From an uncultured Bacilli bacterium (GTDB taxonomy: Bacteria; Bacillota_I; Bacilli_A; RF39; UBA660), in contig CAKOOH010000001.1 of assembly GCA_934098485.1 (NCBI GenBank), forward strand, positions 167,434 to 231,433: 64,000 nucleotides of DNA, in the 5' to 3' direction. A program made the translations under genes and the position numbers. Positions 34,651 through 43,225 of the stretch are shown in pieces; within the stretch, counting starts at the first letter, position 1, and each line of letters opens with the position of its first letter. Below the pieces are notes generated by a model. It searched no databases. It was not told the origin of the DNA and saw only the letters and a list, made by a program, of their open reading frames with translations.

Positions 34651-36273
34651 GTGGAAAAAGTATTAGTTTTTGGACATAGAAAACCAGATACTGACTCAGT
34701 ATGTGGAGCAATAAGTTTAAGTCATTTAAAAAGACAAATGGGCATAAATGCTGAGCCAAGAGTCCTTAGTGAAATAAATGACGAATCTAAATTTGCTTTA
34801 AAAAAATTTAATACCCCAGAGCCAAAATATTTAAATGACGTAAAAGTACAACTTAAAGATGTAAAATATAAAAAGAATTATTATATGAATGAAAATGCAT
34901 CAATATATTCTACTTATACTTATATGACAAATAAAGGAATAACGGGAATACCTCTTGTTGATGATAAAAAATATTTTAAAGGTTATGTATCCTTAAAAGA
35001 AATTGCGAGTGAATTAGTAGTAAGTAGTTCAAATTATTTAAATACTTATATAGATTCAATTGCAGAAACGCTTAATGCTAGTAGTGTTTATAAATTTGAT
35101 GAAGAAATTGAAGGAAATGTTATGGCTGTTGCGCTTCCTTATCAATTATTTATAGATACAATTCATTTAGATAATAGTTCTATTATAATTGTAGGAAATA
35201 GGGAACATATTATAAATTACTCACTACAAAGTAAAGTTAAATTAATGATTATCATAAATAATCACGATTTATCTAAAGAACAAATGGCACTTGCTAAGAA
35301 AAATAAAGTAAATGTAATTGTTACCCCATATGATACATTTAAAACTTCAAGAGTTATAACACTTGCTAATCCAATTAAAAGTATTAAGAGAAATTCATCA
35401 GCAACATGTTTTGGGCCTAAAGATTATTTAACAGACTTTTTAGATACAAGTAATAAATTAAAACATACAAACTATCCAATTGTAAATGGTAAAGGAATAT
35501 GTGATGGAATGCTTAGAGTTATTGATACAGGTGAGTATTCTAAAAAGAAAATTATTTTGGTAGATCATAATGATCCTTCTCAAAGTGTAGATGGACTTAA
35601 TGAAGCAGATATCTTAGAAATTGTCGATCATCATAATATTGGTGATATTAATACTTTTATTCCTATTAATTTTAGAAATATGGCTGTTGGTTCTGTAAAT
35701 ACTATAATATATACTATGTATGAGGAACAAGGAATAAAGATTCCCCAAAATATTGCAGGACTTATGTTAAGTGGAATAATCTCAGATACACTTCTACTTA
35801 AAAGCCCAACGACTACCGAATTAGATATTAAAATTGCAGAAAAATTAGCGAAACTAGCTAAAGTTAATTTAGAGAAATATGGAATGGAACTTTTAGGAAG
35901 CGGAGTTTCTATAAAAGGTATGAGCATCAATGAAGTTATTTATAAAGACTTTAAAAATTATGTTATTAATGATAATAAATTTGGCATTGGCCAAGTATTT
36001 ACTACTAATTTTAAAGATTATATAAATGATTTAGATAAGTATCGTGAGGAACTAGATACGATTGCTAATAATAATGGTTATAAACTCGTATGTTTATTTG
36101 TTACAGATATAATTACTAATGATAGTTATTTACTATATAATTCTAGTGCTAAGGGATATTTAATGGATGCTTATAATTTAGATGAATTAAAAGAAGGAAC
36201 TATCTTAAAAGGTGTGATTTCTAGAAAAAAACAAATGGTTCCACCTATAATGGAAGTCTTAGAAAAAGCATAA
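34651..36273 (+). CDS. ppaC: Manganese-dependent inorganic pyrophosphatase with CBS/DRTGG regulatory insert
   Basis: About 540 residues. GTG 34651 follows AAAGGGTG and gives the normal family start VEKVLVFGHRKPDTDS. The DHH core has HRKPDTDSV, DHNDPSQS and DHHNIGD; the DHHA2 domain ends in SRKKQMVPP. Between them (~65-300) are CBS domains with a DRTGG-type insert, which in this subclass bind adenine nucleotides and adjust activity. The enzyme hydrolyses pyrophosphate in the cytoplasm. A weak promoter with TATAAT lies just upstream (34620). It is divergent from uvrB. Confidence 0.95.
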   Translation: MEKVLVFGHRKPDTDSVCGAISLSHLKRQMGINAEPRVLSEINDESKFALKKFNTPEPKYLNDVKVQLKDVKYKKNYYMNENASIYSTYTYMTNKGITGIPLVDDKKYFKGYVSLKEIASELVVSSSNYLNTYIDSIAETLNASSVYKFDEEIEGNVMAVALPYQLFIDTIHLDNSSIIIVGNREHIINYSLQSKVKLMIIINNHDLSKEQMALAKKNKVNVIVTPYDTFKTSRVITLANPIKSIKRNSSATCFGPKDYLTDFLDTSNKLKHTNYPIVNGKGICDGMLRVIDTGEYSKKKIILVDHNDPSQSVDGLNEADILEIVDHHNIGDINTFIPINFRNMAVGSVNTIIYTMYEEQGIKIPQNIAGLMLSGIISDTLLLKSPTTTELDIKIAEKLAKLAKVNLEKYGMELLGSGVSIKGMSINEVIYKDFKNYVINDNKFGIGQVFTTNFKDYINDLDKYREELDTIANNNGYKLVCLFVTDIITNDSYLLYNSSAKGYLMDAYNLDELKEGTILKGVISRKKQMVPPIMEVLEKA

Positions 36274-36314
36274 CTTTAAAGTATAATGATATTAAATTGT
36301 TGAAAAGTAAGATG

Positions 36315-36345
36315 AATGTAGACATAAAAAAGTGTCTACATTTTT
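36315..36345 (+). terminator. Terminator after the pyrophosphatase gene
   Basis: ATGTAGACA / TGTCTACAT stem (nine bp) with an A-rich loop and a T run. Confidence 0.85.
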
Positions 36346-36434
36346 GTTTAAAGAAAACCCCCAGATAGTCTAGGTGTTAAAGTTTAGCACATACAACAGG
36401 AAATTGCAAATTTTTTCAACTTGCACAATTTATG

Positions 36435-36719
36435 GTTAATACCATAGACTTTTTGTATGCAGAATATTAACTTGACATGGGGGGGGTTATTAGTATAATT
36501 ATATAGAAAATATCGGGTGATGTTGTGTATGAAAAGTGTAAAGAAAAATAATGTAACAGTAGTAGTATTAATTGTGATATTAACAATGATAATTGGAGTA
36601 AGTTTATCGTATGCATTCTTTTCCGCTAGAATAAGTGGAACCGAAAGTGAATCAACAATAGTAATGGAAGCAGGAAGTTTATCTATAGAATATACAGATT
36701 TATCAAATGTAATAAGTGT
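36435..36719 (+). repeat. Surface-gene family repeat, copy A (promoter and 5' coding part)
   Basis: This stretch matches 63714-64000 almost throughout. It covers the upstream element, promoter, ribosome site and first 64 codons. In the 191 coding bases compared I count six differences, all synonymous. The promoter spacer is the main non-coding difference. Confidence 0.92.
36472..36499 (+). promoter_or_regulatory. Promoter with an eight-G tract in the -35/-10 spacer
   Basis: -35 TTGACA (36472-36477) and -10 TATAAT (36494-36499) are 16 bp apart, and the spacer contains G8 (36479-36486). Homopolymer G tracts gain or lose bases by slipped-strand replication, so spacer length and promoter strength could switch. 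The second copy at 63751 has an interrupted GGGGTGGG and an 18-bp spacer. Confidence 0.75.
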
Positions 36720-38259
36720 ATCAAAAGTATATCCTAAGGAAGATGCTTGGGTAACCAAAGAATTTAAAGTAACGGGAACAAATACAACAAATTTAGTATT
36801 ATTTTATAAAATAAAAATAGTCTTAGATAATAATGAGTTTGAAGGCTTAGGTTTAAGTTACAGTTTAGAAAGTGAAAATACAGGAAATAATGGAAATATT
36901 ATCCCACGTATAAGTAAAGAATATATTGGAATGGAAGACGTTGTATTAGGTCAAGGATATTTTATAAATACAGGAACAACACCAAAAGAACATAAATATA
37001 CATTAAAAATATATTTCAAAGAAAATGGAGAAGATCAAAACTATTTACAAGGAGCCAAATTTGCTGCCCATATAGAAATAGAGGCAGGAGATAAAGCAGT
37101 AGAAGTATCACCAAAAGGATGGGATGAGGCAGGAAGTGGAACATTACTTGCCGGAATAAAAGAAAATTATCCAACTATAATGCAACCGTTAACCAATCCA
37201 GGAAAAGAAGGATCACCTGCAAAGGAAGCAGTACTAGCAGGAGCAGTTGATGACTATGGGATGAGTTATTATTTTAGAGGAAATGTAACGAATAATTATG
37301 TCCAGTTTGCAAACAAATGCTGGAGAATTGTGCGTGTAACTGGGGATGGATCCATAAAACTTGTACTTCATAATGACAATGTAAATAATGTAACAAGTCC
37401 ATGTGCATCATCAAATAATAGTACGTCAGCAGCCTTTGCAAGATATAGTGGAACAACATATGAAACTGAGTATAATGAACAAGACACTGACGATACATAT
37501 GTAGGATTTATGTATGGAGCAGCAGATGCTAGTACATATTTAGGAGAACATGCTAATACAAATAAAAGTACCATTTTACAAAACTTAGAAACATGGTATA
37601 AAAATAATTTAGCAACATATGAAAGCAAACTCGCAGATACCATCTGGTGTAATGATAAAAGTACAAAGTTAAATCAAACTATAATAGATACAAGGTTAAA
37701 TACCACAACTAATAAATTAAATAAAAGTAGTGACAATTATCCCGGTTTGGGATATGGAACAAATAAAACCTTATATAGTGGTAGACAAAGAACAAGATCA
37801 AATTATGTTTATACAAATATATCAAATAACCGATATGGACCGGTAGGAACGGGACCAACATTAATATGTCCATTAGATAATGATGGCGGAAAATTATCAA
37901 AGTTTACTGTTTCAGATACAATCAACGGTAATGGAGCATTAGATTATAAAATAGGATTACTTACAGTGGACGAAGTATTATATGCTGGAAGTATTGATTA
38001 TTATGGATATCAAGCATTAAATTATAATAATTCATCAATAAATAGTTATTTAAGAGAAAATGCAAATGATTGGTATTGGTCCTTTTCGCCTTATTACTTC
38101 TATGCTATTGCCTACGTGCTTGGCGTGGGGGGCGATGGCATTGTCGACAGCTCTCCGGTGTACGACACGCTCTGTCTTCGTCCGGCAGTTTCTCTTACGA
38201 GCGCAACAACGATATCTGGAGGAAATGGCACCTCATCAAATCCGTTTGTAATAAATTAG
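36529..38259 (+). CDS. Surface protein with TasA-like N-terminus and a putative hypervariable C-terminal domain
   Basis: About 576 residues from ATG 36529 (GGGTGAT ribosome site; upstream in-frame GTG/ATG overlap it). A membrane/signal helix (residues ~8-30, ending SYAFFSA) is followed by a camelysin/TasA-like beta domain (VMEAGSLSIEY, FKVTGTNTTNLVLFYKI; ~35-185). Then comes a linker, a domain starting NNYVQFANKCWRIVRVTGDGSIKLV, and a C-terminal module with DWYWSFSP, a variable stretch, LCLRPAVSL and SGGNGTSSNPFVI. The final module resembles C-type-lectin-like/formylglycine-enzyme-like domains used as DGR targets. Base composition changes sharply within it (see 38080-38211). A second copy starts at 63810. 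Surface display is likely; ligand unknown. Confidence 0.78.
   Translation: MKSVKKNNVTVVVLIVILTMIIGVSLSYAFFSARISGTESESTIVMEAGSLSIEYTDLSNVISVSKVYPKEDAWVTKEFKVTGTNTTNLVLFYKIKIVLDNNEFEGLGLSYSLESENTGNNGNIIPRISKEYIGMEDVVLGQGYFINTGTTPKEHKYTLKIYFKENGEDQNYLQGAKFAAHIEIEAGDKAVEVSPKGWDEAGSGTLLAGIKENYPTIMQPLTNPGKEGSPAKEAVLAGAVDDYGMSYYFRGNVTNNYVQFANKCWRIVRVTGDGSIKLVLHNDNVNNVTSPCASSNNSTSAAFARYSGTTYETEYNEQDTDDTYVGFMYGAADASTYLGEHANTNKSTILQNLETWYKNNLATYESKLADTIWCNDKSTKLNQTIIDTRLNTTTNKLNKSSDNYPGLGYGTNKTLYSGRQRTRSNYVYTNISNNRYGPVGTGPTLICPLDNDGGKLSKFTVSDTINGNGALDYKIGLLTVDEVLYAGSIDYYGYQALNYNNSSINSYLRENANDWYWSFSPYYFYAIAYVLGVGGDGIVDSSPVYDTLCLRPAVSLTSATTISGGNGTSSNPFVIN
38080..38211 (+). other. Compositionally foreign segment, candidate DGR variable region
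   Basis: G+C is 36/60 in bases 38101-38160 and 31/60 in 38161-38220, against 13/60 in 37981-38040. A falls from 24/60 to 7/60. In the 25 codons 38092-38166 none ends in A and 20 end in C or T, as expected if AAC/AAT template codons had been mutated at their adenines. The invariant-looking tail CTTCGTCCGGCAGTT (Leu-Arg-Pro-Ala-Val) follows. No template repeat or reverse transcriptase is in the window. Confidence 0.55.
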
Positions 38260-38509
38260 ATAAAATGCATGATGAATGGTTGCAATCAATAATCAGAATA
38301 ATCTCCTAAACGTTAGAATTAATAACAACACTATAGAAGAATGAAAAAGAATTTAAAGAAAAAAGTAATTTAATAGATTATAAAAATAGTTTAATTAGTT
38401 ATAAAGGATTATTTATGAGAATAAGTAATAAAGGAGTTTATCAGAATTTAATTAATTTTAATAAATAAAGTTCCAATTAAAAACATATAGTTAAGTGGAG
38501 GAAAACTAT
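38260..38509 (+). other. Intergenic region after the surface gene
   Basis: No clear gene. A 17-codon frame (ATG 38415, reading MRISNKGVYQNLINFNK) has a weak AAGGAT site and may be chance or a remnant. No strong terminator is visible directly after the surface gene, which is unusual here. The GGAGG for the next gene is at 38497-38501. Confidence 0.4.
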
Positions 38510-41080
38510 ATGGAACTAATGGGATTAACCGATGAAGAAGTAAAAAAATCAAGAGAAAAATATGGTAGTAATGAAATAAAAGTTAATAAGAAGAATAGTT
38601 TTATTAAATTATTTATCGAATCTTTAGGAGATCCGATGATTAAAATATTATTAATTGTTTTAGGAATAAAGTTAGTTTTTTTATTTGCTGATACAGATTG
38701 GTTTGAAACTTTAGGAATTTTTATTGCGATATTTGTTGCATCACTTATAAGTACGATTAGTGAGTATGGTAGTGATAAAGCATTTCAAAAGTTACTTTCT
38801 AAAAATAATGTAAAATACGCTAAAGTAAAGAGAAATAATTTAATTAAAGAAATTCTTGTAGATGAGATAGTTGTTGGTGATATTGTTTATTTAAAAAATG
38901 GGGATTATATTCCAGCTGATGGAGTGCTTGTTGATGGAGCAGTACTAGTGGATGAAGCAAGTATTAATGGGGAAAGTAAAGAGAATTTTAAAAGTAGCTC
39001 TTTAAAAGGAGATAAAAATAAACTTTATAAGGGCACGATTATTAGTAGTGGCGAAGCATTTATGAAGGTTACTTTGGTGGGAGAAGCAACTTTATTTGGT
39101 AATATTGCCAAGGAAATTCAAGAAAAGTCACCGCTAAGTCCTTTAAAAATAAGACTAAGAGATTTAGCACAGATAATTAGTAAAATTGGTTATGTAGGGG
39201 CGTTTTTAGTCTTTTTTTCATATTTATTTTCCGTAGTTGTTATTGCTAATAATTTTAATTTTACAGAAATAATAAATACAGTTTCTAATATTCCTTTAAT
39301 AACAAATTATGTAATTTATGCACTTACTTTAGCAGTTACAATTATTATTGTTTCAGTTCCAGAAGGTCTTCCTATGATGGTGGCTTTAGTTTTATCTACT
39401 AATATGAAAAAGATGATAAAGAAAAATGTATTAGTAAGAAAAATGGTAGGTATAGAAACAGCAGGATCTTTAAATGTATTATTAACAGATAAAACAGGTA
39501 CTTTAACTAATGGACAGTTAAGTGTTTATTCTTTAGTGGATTATAATGAAAAGAAGTTTTTAAATGATGTAGAGTTAGTAAAATATGAAGAGTATTATAA
39601 TTTAGTGGGAAATTCAATTATTCTTAATAATGATGTTATAGTATCAGATAATAAAATAATAAGTGGTAATGCAACAGATAAGGCTTTATATAATTTTATG
39701 GGGTTTTTATCGAAAGAAAAAGTGATTTCTAAGGTTTCTTTTGATAGTGAAAAAAAGTATTCATCAGTTACTACAGAAAAGTATACTTATTATAAGGGAG
39801 CACCAGAAATAATTTTATCTAAGTGTAAAAGATATTATGCAGATGGAAAGACTAATTTAATTGAAAAAAATAAATTAAATAATATGATTAATAAGTATAT
39901 GAATAAAGGATACAGGGTAATTGCGCTTGCATATGGTAATGAAAATGAAAATTTGACTTTTTTAGGGATAATTTTATTAAAAGATGAAATAAGAGAAGAT
40001 GCTAAAGAGGGACTTGATTTAATAAAACAGGCAGGTATTAGTACAATAATGGTTACGGGTGATTCTTTAGATACGGCTTTTTATATTGCTAAAGAGCTGG
40101 ACATGGTACAAAAAGATGATATTTTTTTAACTAGCAATGAGTTTGCTCTTATGAGTGATGATGAGGTTAAAAGTAAACTTTTTAAAATTAGGATTATTGC
40201 GAGAGCTAAGCCGAATGATAAAAGTAGATTAGTAAATATTGTAAAAGATTTAAATTTAGTGGTAGGGATGACAGGTGATGGTATTAATGATGCCGCAGCA
40301 CTAAAAAAAGCCGATGTTGGCTTTAGTATGGGAAGTGGCACAGAAGTTGCTAAAGAAGCTTCTGACATTGTTATTTTAGATGATAATATTAATTCAATAA
40401 GTATGGCAGTTTTGTTTGGCAGAACAATTTTTAAAAATATTCGAAAGTTTATTATATTTCAGCTAACGGTTAATATTTGTGCGATGAGTTTATCTATTAT
40501 CGGACCTTTTATAGGAATAAGTACACCAGTAACGGTAATGCAGATGCTTTGGATAAATATGATTATGGATACACTTGCGGGGCTTGCTTTTGCTTATGAA
40601 GAACCGCTTAAAGCTTTTATGAATGAAAAGCCAAAAGATAAAAATACTCCTATAATAAATAAATATATGTATGAAGAAATTATATTGACAGGAACGTATT
40701 CGGCTATATTATGTATTCTTTTTTTGAAACTTCCTTTTTTTAAAGAAATGATAAGATATGATATAAATGATAAATATTTTTTAACAGCATTTTTTGGATT
40801 ATTTGTTTTTATTGGTATATTTAATGCTTTTAATACCCGAACTAATAGATTAAATTTGTTATATAGAATAAGTAATAATAAGGTGTTCTTAGCAGTATTT
40901 TTGATGGTAGGTGTTTTACAAGTGTATTTTATATATTATGGGGGAATAATTTTTAGAACTTACGGTTTGACTATTAAAGAATTCTTATTTATTTTGGCTC
41001 TTGCTTTTACAGTAATTCCTTTTGATTTATTTAGAAAGTATATGTTTTCTAAAAATCATAGTAATAATGATTATATTTAA
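38510..41080 (+). CDS. P-type calcium-transporting ATPase
   Basis: About 856 residues; ATG 38510 has GGAGG eight bases upstream. The order is cation-ATPase N-terminus, actuator domain with INGES, membrane helices with VSVPEGLPMMVAL (the PEGLP calcium-site motif), phosphorylation motif DKTGTLTNGQ (Asp near residue 326), nucleotide domain KGAPE, hinge TGDGINDAAALKKADVG, and C-terminal helices with MLWINMIMDTLAGLAFA. It exports cations, most likely Ca2+, using ATP. Complete and typical in length. It stands alone, convergent with the UPF0316 gene. Confidence 0.95.
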   Translation: MELMGLTDEEVKKSREKYGSNEIKVNKKNSFIKLFIESLGDPMIKILLIVLGIKLVFLFADTDWFETLGIFIAIFVASLISTISEYGSDKAFQKLLSKNNVKYAKVKRNNLIKEILVDEIVVGDIVYLKNGDYIPADGVLVDGAVLVDEASINGESKENFKSSSLKGDKNKLYKGTIISSGEAFMKVTLVGEATLFGNIAKEIQEKSPLSPLKIRLRDLAQIISKIGYVGAFLVFFSYLFSVVVIANNFNFTEIINTVSNIPLITNYVIYALTLAVTIIIVSVPEGLPMMVALVLSTNMKKMIKKNVLVRKMVGIETAGSLNVLLTDKTGTLTNGQLSVYSLVDYNEKKFLNDVELVKYEEYYNLVGNSIILNNDVIVSDNKIISGNATDKALYNFMGFLSKEKVISKVSFDSEKKYSSVTTEKYTYYKGAPEIILSKCKRYYADGKTNLIEKNKLNNMINKYMNKGYRVIALAYGNENENLTFLGIILLKDEIREDAKEGLDLIKQAGISTIMVTGDSLDTAFYIAKELDMVQKDDIFLTSNEFALMSDDEVKSKLFKIRIIARAKPNDKSRLVNIVKDLNLVVGMTGDGINDAAALKKADVGFSMGSGTEVAKEASDIVILDDNINSISMAVLFGRTIFKNIRKFIIFQLTVNICAMSLSIIGPFIGISTPVTVMQMLWINMIMDTLAGLAFAYEEPLKAFMNEKPKDKNTPIINKYMYEEIILTGTYSAILCILFLKLPFFKEMIRYDINDKYFLTAFFGLFVFIGIFNAFNTRTNRLNLLYRISNNKVFLAVFLMVGVLQVYFIYYGGIIFRTYGLTIKEFLFILALAFTVIPFDLFRKYMFSKNHSNNDYI

Positions 41081-41081
41081 A

Positions 41082-41582
41082 TTATTTAATGTAACCATTT
41101 TGAACTATTTTAGTATCATTTATAATAATAAAGGCTTTTTTATCAAAAGTATAAATTAATTCTTTTAATTTTTTTAAATTTTTCTTGTCTATTTCAATAA
41201 TAATAAGATTTTTATTATCTTCTGCTTTTATGACTGATAAACCAAAGCCGTTTTCTTTAAGAATATCAATTTCTTTTTTGTTTATTTTAGATGAAATAAT
41301 GTTGATTGTTAAATGTCCTTTGATAAATTTGGTGCTTATAAAGGTGCCAATATAAGTGCCAGTGGCGTAACCTAAGGCATAACTTATAGGAATAAGAATA
41401 CTAGTTATTTCGGTATTTAAGGCAGTTCTAGCAACTTCAAACCAAATTAAAACTTCTACAAATGCAATAATAGTGCTTATAATTCTTTTTTCTTTAACGA
41501 TGAAGACAGTTTTAACTGTTCCTAGTGAAACGTCTAGAATGCGGGCAAAAAAGATTTTTATACATAATAATAATAATTTCAT
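41082..41582 (-). CDS. UPF0316 (DUF2179/DUF5698) membrane protein
   Basis: 166 residues: three N-terminal membrane helices (with RILDVSLGTVKTVFIVKEKR and EVLIWFEVAR, family hallmarks) and a C-terminal soluble alpha/beta domain (ITINIISSK... GFGLSVIKAEDNKN) of the DUF2179 type. These are conserved in Firmicutes but have no known function. The start is preceded by AAGGAG. Its stop is two bases from that of the calcium pump. Confidence 0.9.
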   Translation of the reverse strand: MKLLLLCIKIFFARILDVSLGTVKTVFIVKEKRIISTIIAFVEVLIWFEVARTALNTEITSILIPISYALGYATGTYIGTFISTKFIKGHLTINIISSKINKKEIDILKENGFGLSVIKAEDNKNLIIIEIDKKNLKKLKELIYTFDKKAFIIINDTKIVQNGYIK

Positions 41583-41689
41583 AAGAAAACTCCTTTTTAT
41601 TTATTATGGTTTAATTTTAGTGATTTATTTGACACTTTTATTCAAAATATAAAGATATTTTAGTATAATTAGTTTAGGAGGATAAAAAA

Positions 41690-41878
41690 ATGGAAGAAAA
41701 AATTGTTGTAGATCATAATAAATGTTTAAAATGTGGTATGTGTGCATCTATTGCTCAAGATACTTTTACTTTTGGTGAAGATGGAGAAATAAAGGTTATA
41801 AAAAATGAAGTGACTGATGAAGTTAAAAATGCCATTAACAGTTGCCCAGTTGGAGCGATAACAACCGAAAAAAAATAG
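41690..41878 (+). CDS. fer: Ferredoxin, single [4Fe-4S] cluster
   Basis: 62 residues. CLKCGMC plus the distant CPVGAI cysteine make one four-cysteine 4Fe-4S site (C-x2-C-x2-C ... C-P); this is the B. subtilis Fer type rather than a two-cluster ferredoxin. It is a small soluble electron carrier. AGGAGGAT ribosome site. It is monocistronic, ending in its own terminator. Confidence 0.93.
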   Translation: MEEKIVVDHNKCLKCGMCASIAQDTFTFGEDGEIKVIKNEVTDEVKNAINSCPVGAITTEKK

Positions 41879-41901
41879 ATATGCATGTGGCATATCTTTT
41901 A
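41877..41901 (+). terminator. Ferredoxin terminator
   Basis: AGATATGC / GCATATCT stem with ATGTG loop and TTT tail; it begins inside the stop codon. Confidence 0.75.
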
Positions 41902-41922
41902 ATTTGAAGAAATATTTGATTT

Positions 41923-42120
41923 TTATTTGTTTTCAAGATCAGAATTTAACATTTCAATTATAACTTTTTCATATATATCTTGTTCATGTTTATAATCATT
42001 TCTTTAGATAAATCATCGTCTAAAGTGTCTAAACAGTAATCAAATAATCTAAAATGATTTTTCATCTTCGTTAAATCATCTAATTTAATTGTATCATCAC
42101 TTTTAGGAATAAAAGAATTA
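41923..42120 (-). pseudogene. Frameshifted remnant of a small gene
   Basis: On the minus strand, an open segment reads IPKSDDTIKLDDLTKMKNHF and on to LDDDLSKE, then must shift frame near 42000 to continue as DYKHEQDIYEKVIIEM to a stop at 41923. The frame has no start codon. Both parts look like one acidic helical protein that has decayed. No homolog is recognised. Confidence 0.45.
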
Positions 42121-42154
42121 ATTATAAAAAAACAATAACAATTATGTTACTATT

Positions 42155-42667
42155 TTAATCAGATTCTTCAATAAAATTTTTGCTTTTATGAGGTTCGTCT
42201 TTAAGTAAATCTAAATAATTTTGCTGTCTTAAGGCTTCATAAAGAACAATAGCGACGGTATTTGATAAATTTAAAGCACGCACTTTATCAGTCATCGGAA
42301 TTCTTAAACAGTTATCAATATGGGGTTTAAGTAAATGAGGTGGTATTCCCGTTGACTCTTTACCAAAAACAAAATAAATATTTTTAGATGTATCACTATA
42401 ATCAAAAGAAGTATGGGGTTTGTGACCATATCTAGTTAAATAATAAAATTCGCCTTTATTTTTACTGTAAAAATCATCAATATTTTCATAAACTTCATAA
42501 TCACAGTCTTTAATATAATTTACGCCACTTCTTTTAATATAACTTTCACTTAAACTAAATCCTAAAGGCTTAATTAAATGTAACTTTGTATGAGTAGCAA
42601 CGCAAGTTCTCATGATGTTTCCTGTATTTCCAGGAATTTCTGGTTCAAATAATACAATATTAATCAT
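42155..42667 (-). CDS. trmL: tRNA (cytidine/uridine-34 2'-O)-methyltransferase TrmL
   Basis: 170 residues, a SPOUT methyltransferase: PEIPGNTGNIMRTC at the start, FGKESTGIP, and the knot segment IPMTDKVRALNLSNTVAIVLYEALRQ that binds S-adenosylmethionine. TrmL methylates the wobble base ribose of leucine tRNAs. It overlaps the upstream gene by four bases (ATGA) and ends the minus-strand run that starts at 44716. Confidence 0.95.
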   Translation of the reverse strand: MINIVLFEPEIPGNTGNIMRTCVATHTKLHLIKPLGFSLSESYIKRSGVNYIKDCDYEVYENIDDFYSKNKGEFYYLTRYGHKPHTSFDYSDTSKNIYFVFGKESTGIPPHLLKPHIDNCLRIPMTDKVRALNLSNTVAIVLYEALRQQNYLDLLKDEPHKSKNFIEESD

Positions 42668-43176
42668 TTATTATCCCTTTTTTCTAGTTCATATTTTTCT
42701 AATAAATTATTTAAATCCACGATATTTAAAAGATTGTTTTTACTATCAATATAATCAGTTGGAATATTATCCTTAAAATAAATAATAGCTGGGAAAATAA
42801 TCGTTTCACTATCAACAATACCAACTGTTTTATTAAATCCATTAATCATGTTAGTTTCGTTTAAATAATCATTAACATTTACATAATAAAAATAATCTTC
42901 TAGTTCATTTTTTTTGATAACTTTTTGTAATTTTTTTTCAAAGTTATAAATTTCTTTATTACCGGTGTAACTTACGTATAACAAACTATTACTATTCATT
43001 TCCTTTATAGCATCAGATAATTCATTATAATTTATAACAGAAACTGATTTAGAAATATAACTATTATTTATTTTATTTCCTTCATAGTTACGATAAAGAT
43101 TAGAAGCACTTAAAGTTATAAGCATTGTTGCTATAAGGATAATAGCAAGTTTTATATAGTTTCTTTTTTTGTTCAT
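42664..43176 (-). CDS. Membrane-anchored thioredoxin-fold-like protein lacking redox cysteines
   Basis: 170 residues with an N-terminal membrane helix (8-27). The rest has a thioredoxin-like order of strands (LLYVSYTGNKEIYNFEKKLQKVI, then YFYYVNVNDY, then FPAIIYFKDN with the cis-Pro position), but no CxxC pair. So a structural or binding role outside the membrane is likelier than redox. The family assignment is tentative. It is co-translated with trmL. Confidence 0.6.
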   Translation of the reverse strand: MNKKRNYIKLAIILIATMLITLSASNLYRNYEGNKINNSYISKSVSVINYNELSDAIKEMNSNSLLYVSYTGNKEIYNFEKKLQKVIKKNELEDYFYYVNVNDYLNETNMINGFNKTVGIVDSETIIFPAIIYFKDNIPTDYIDSKNNLLNIVDLNNLLEKYELEKRDNK

Positions 43177-43225
43177 AGTATCACCAATTTAATTGTATCA
43201 AAATTTTATATAAAAGTCTTTAAAT

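Noticed and set aside
36384..36758. Minus-strand frame across the surface-gene promoter (and its twin at 63746-63937)
   Set aside because: Antisense shadow of the conserved promoter and signal-peptide region; it recurs in both copies only because the DNA is repeated.
38060..38309. Two short plus-strand frames in the G+C-rich segment
   Set aside because: They overlap the surface-protein gene in other frames and exist only because G+C-rich DNA has few stops; no ribosome site and no family similarity.
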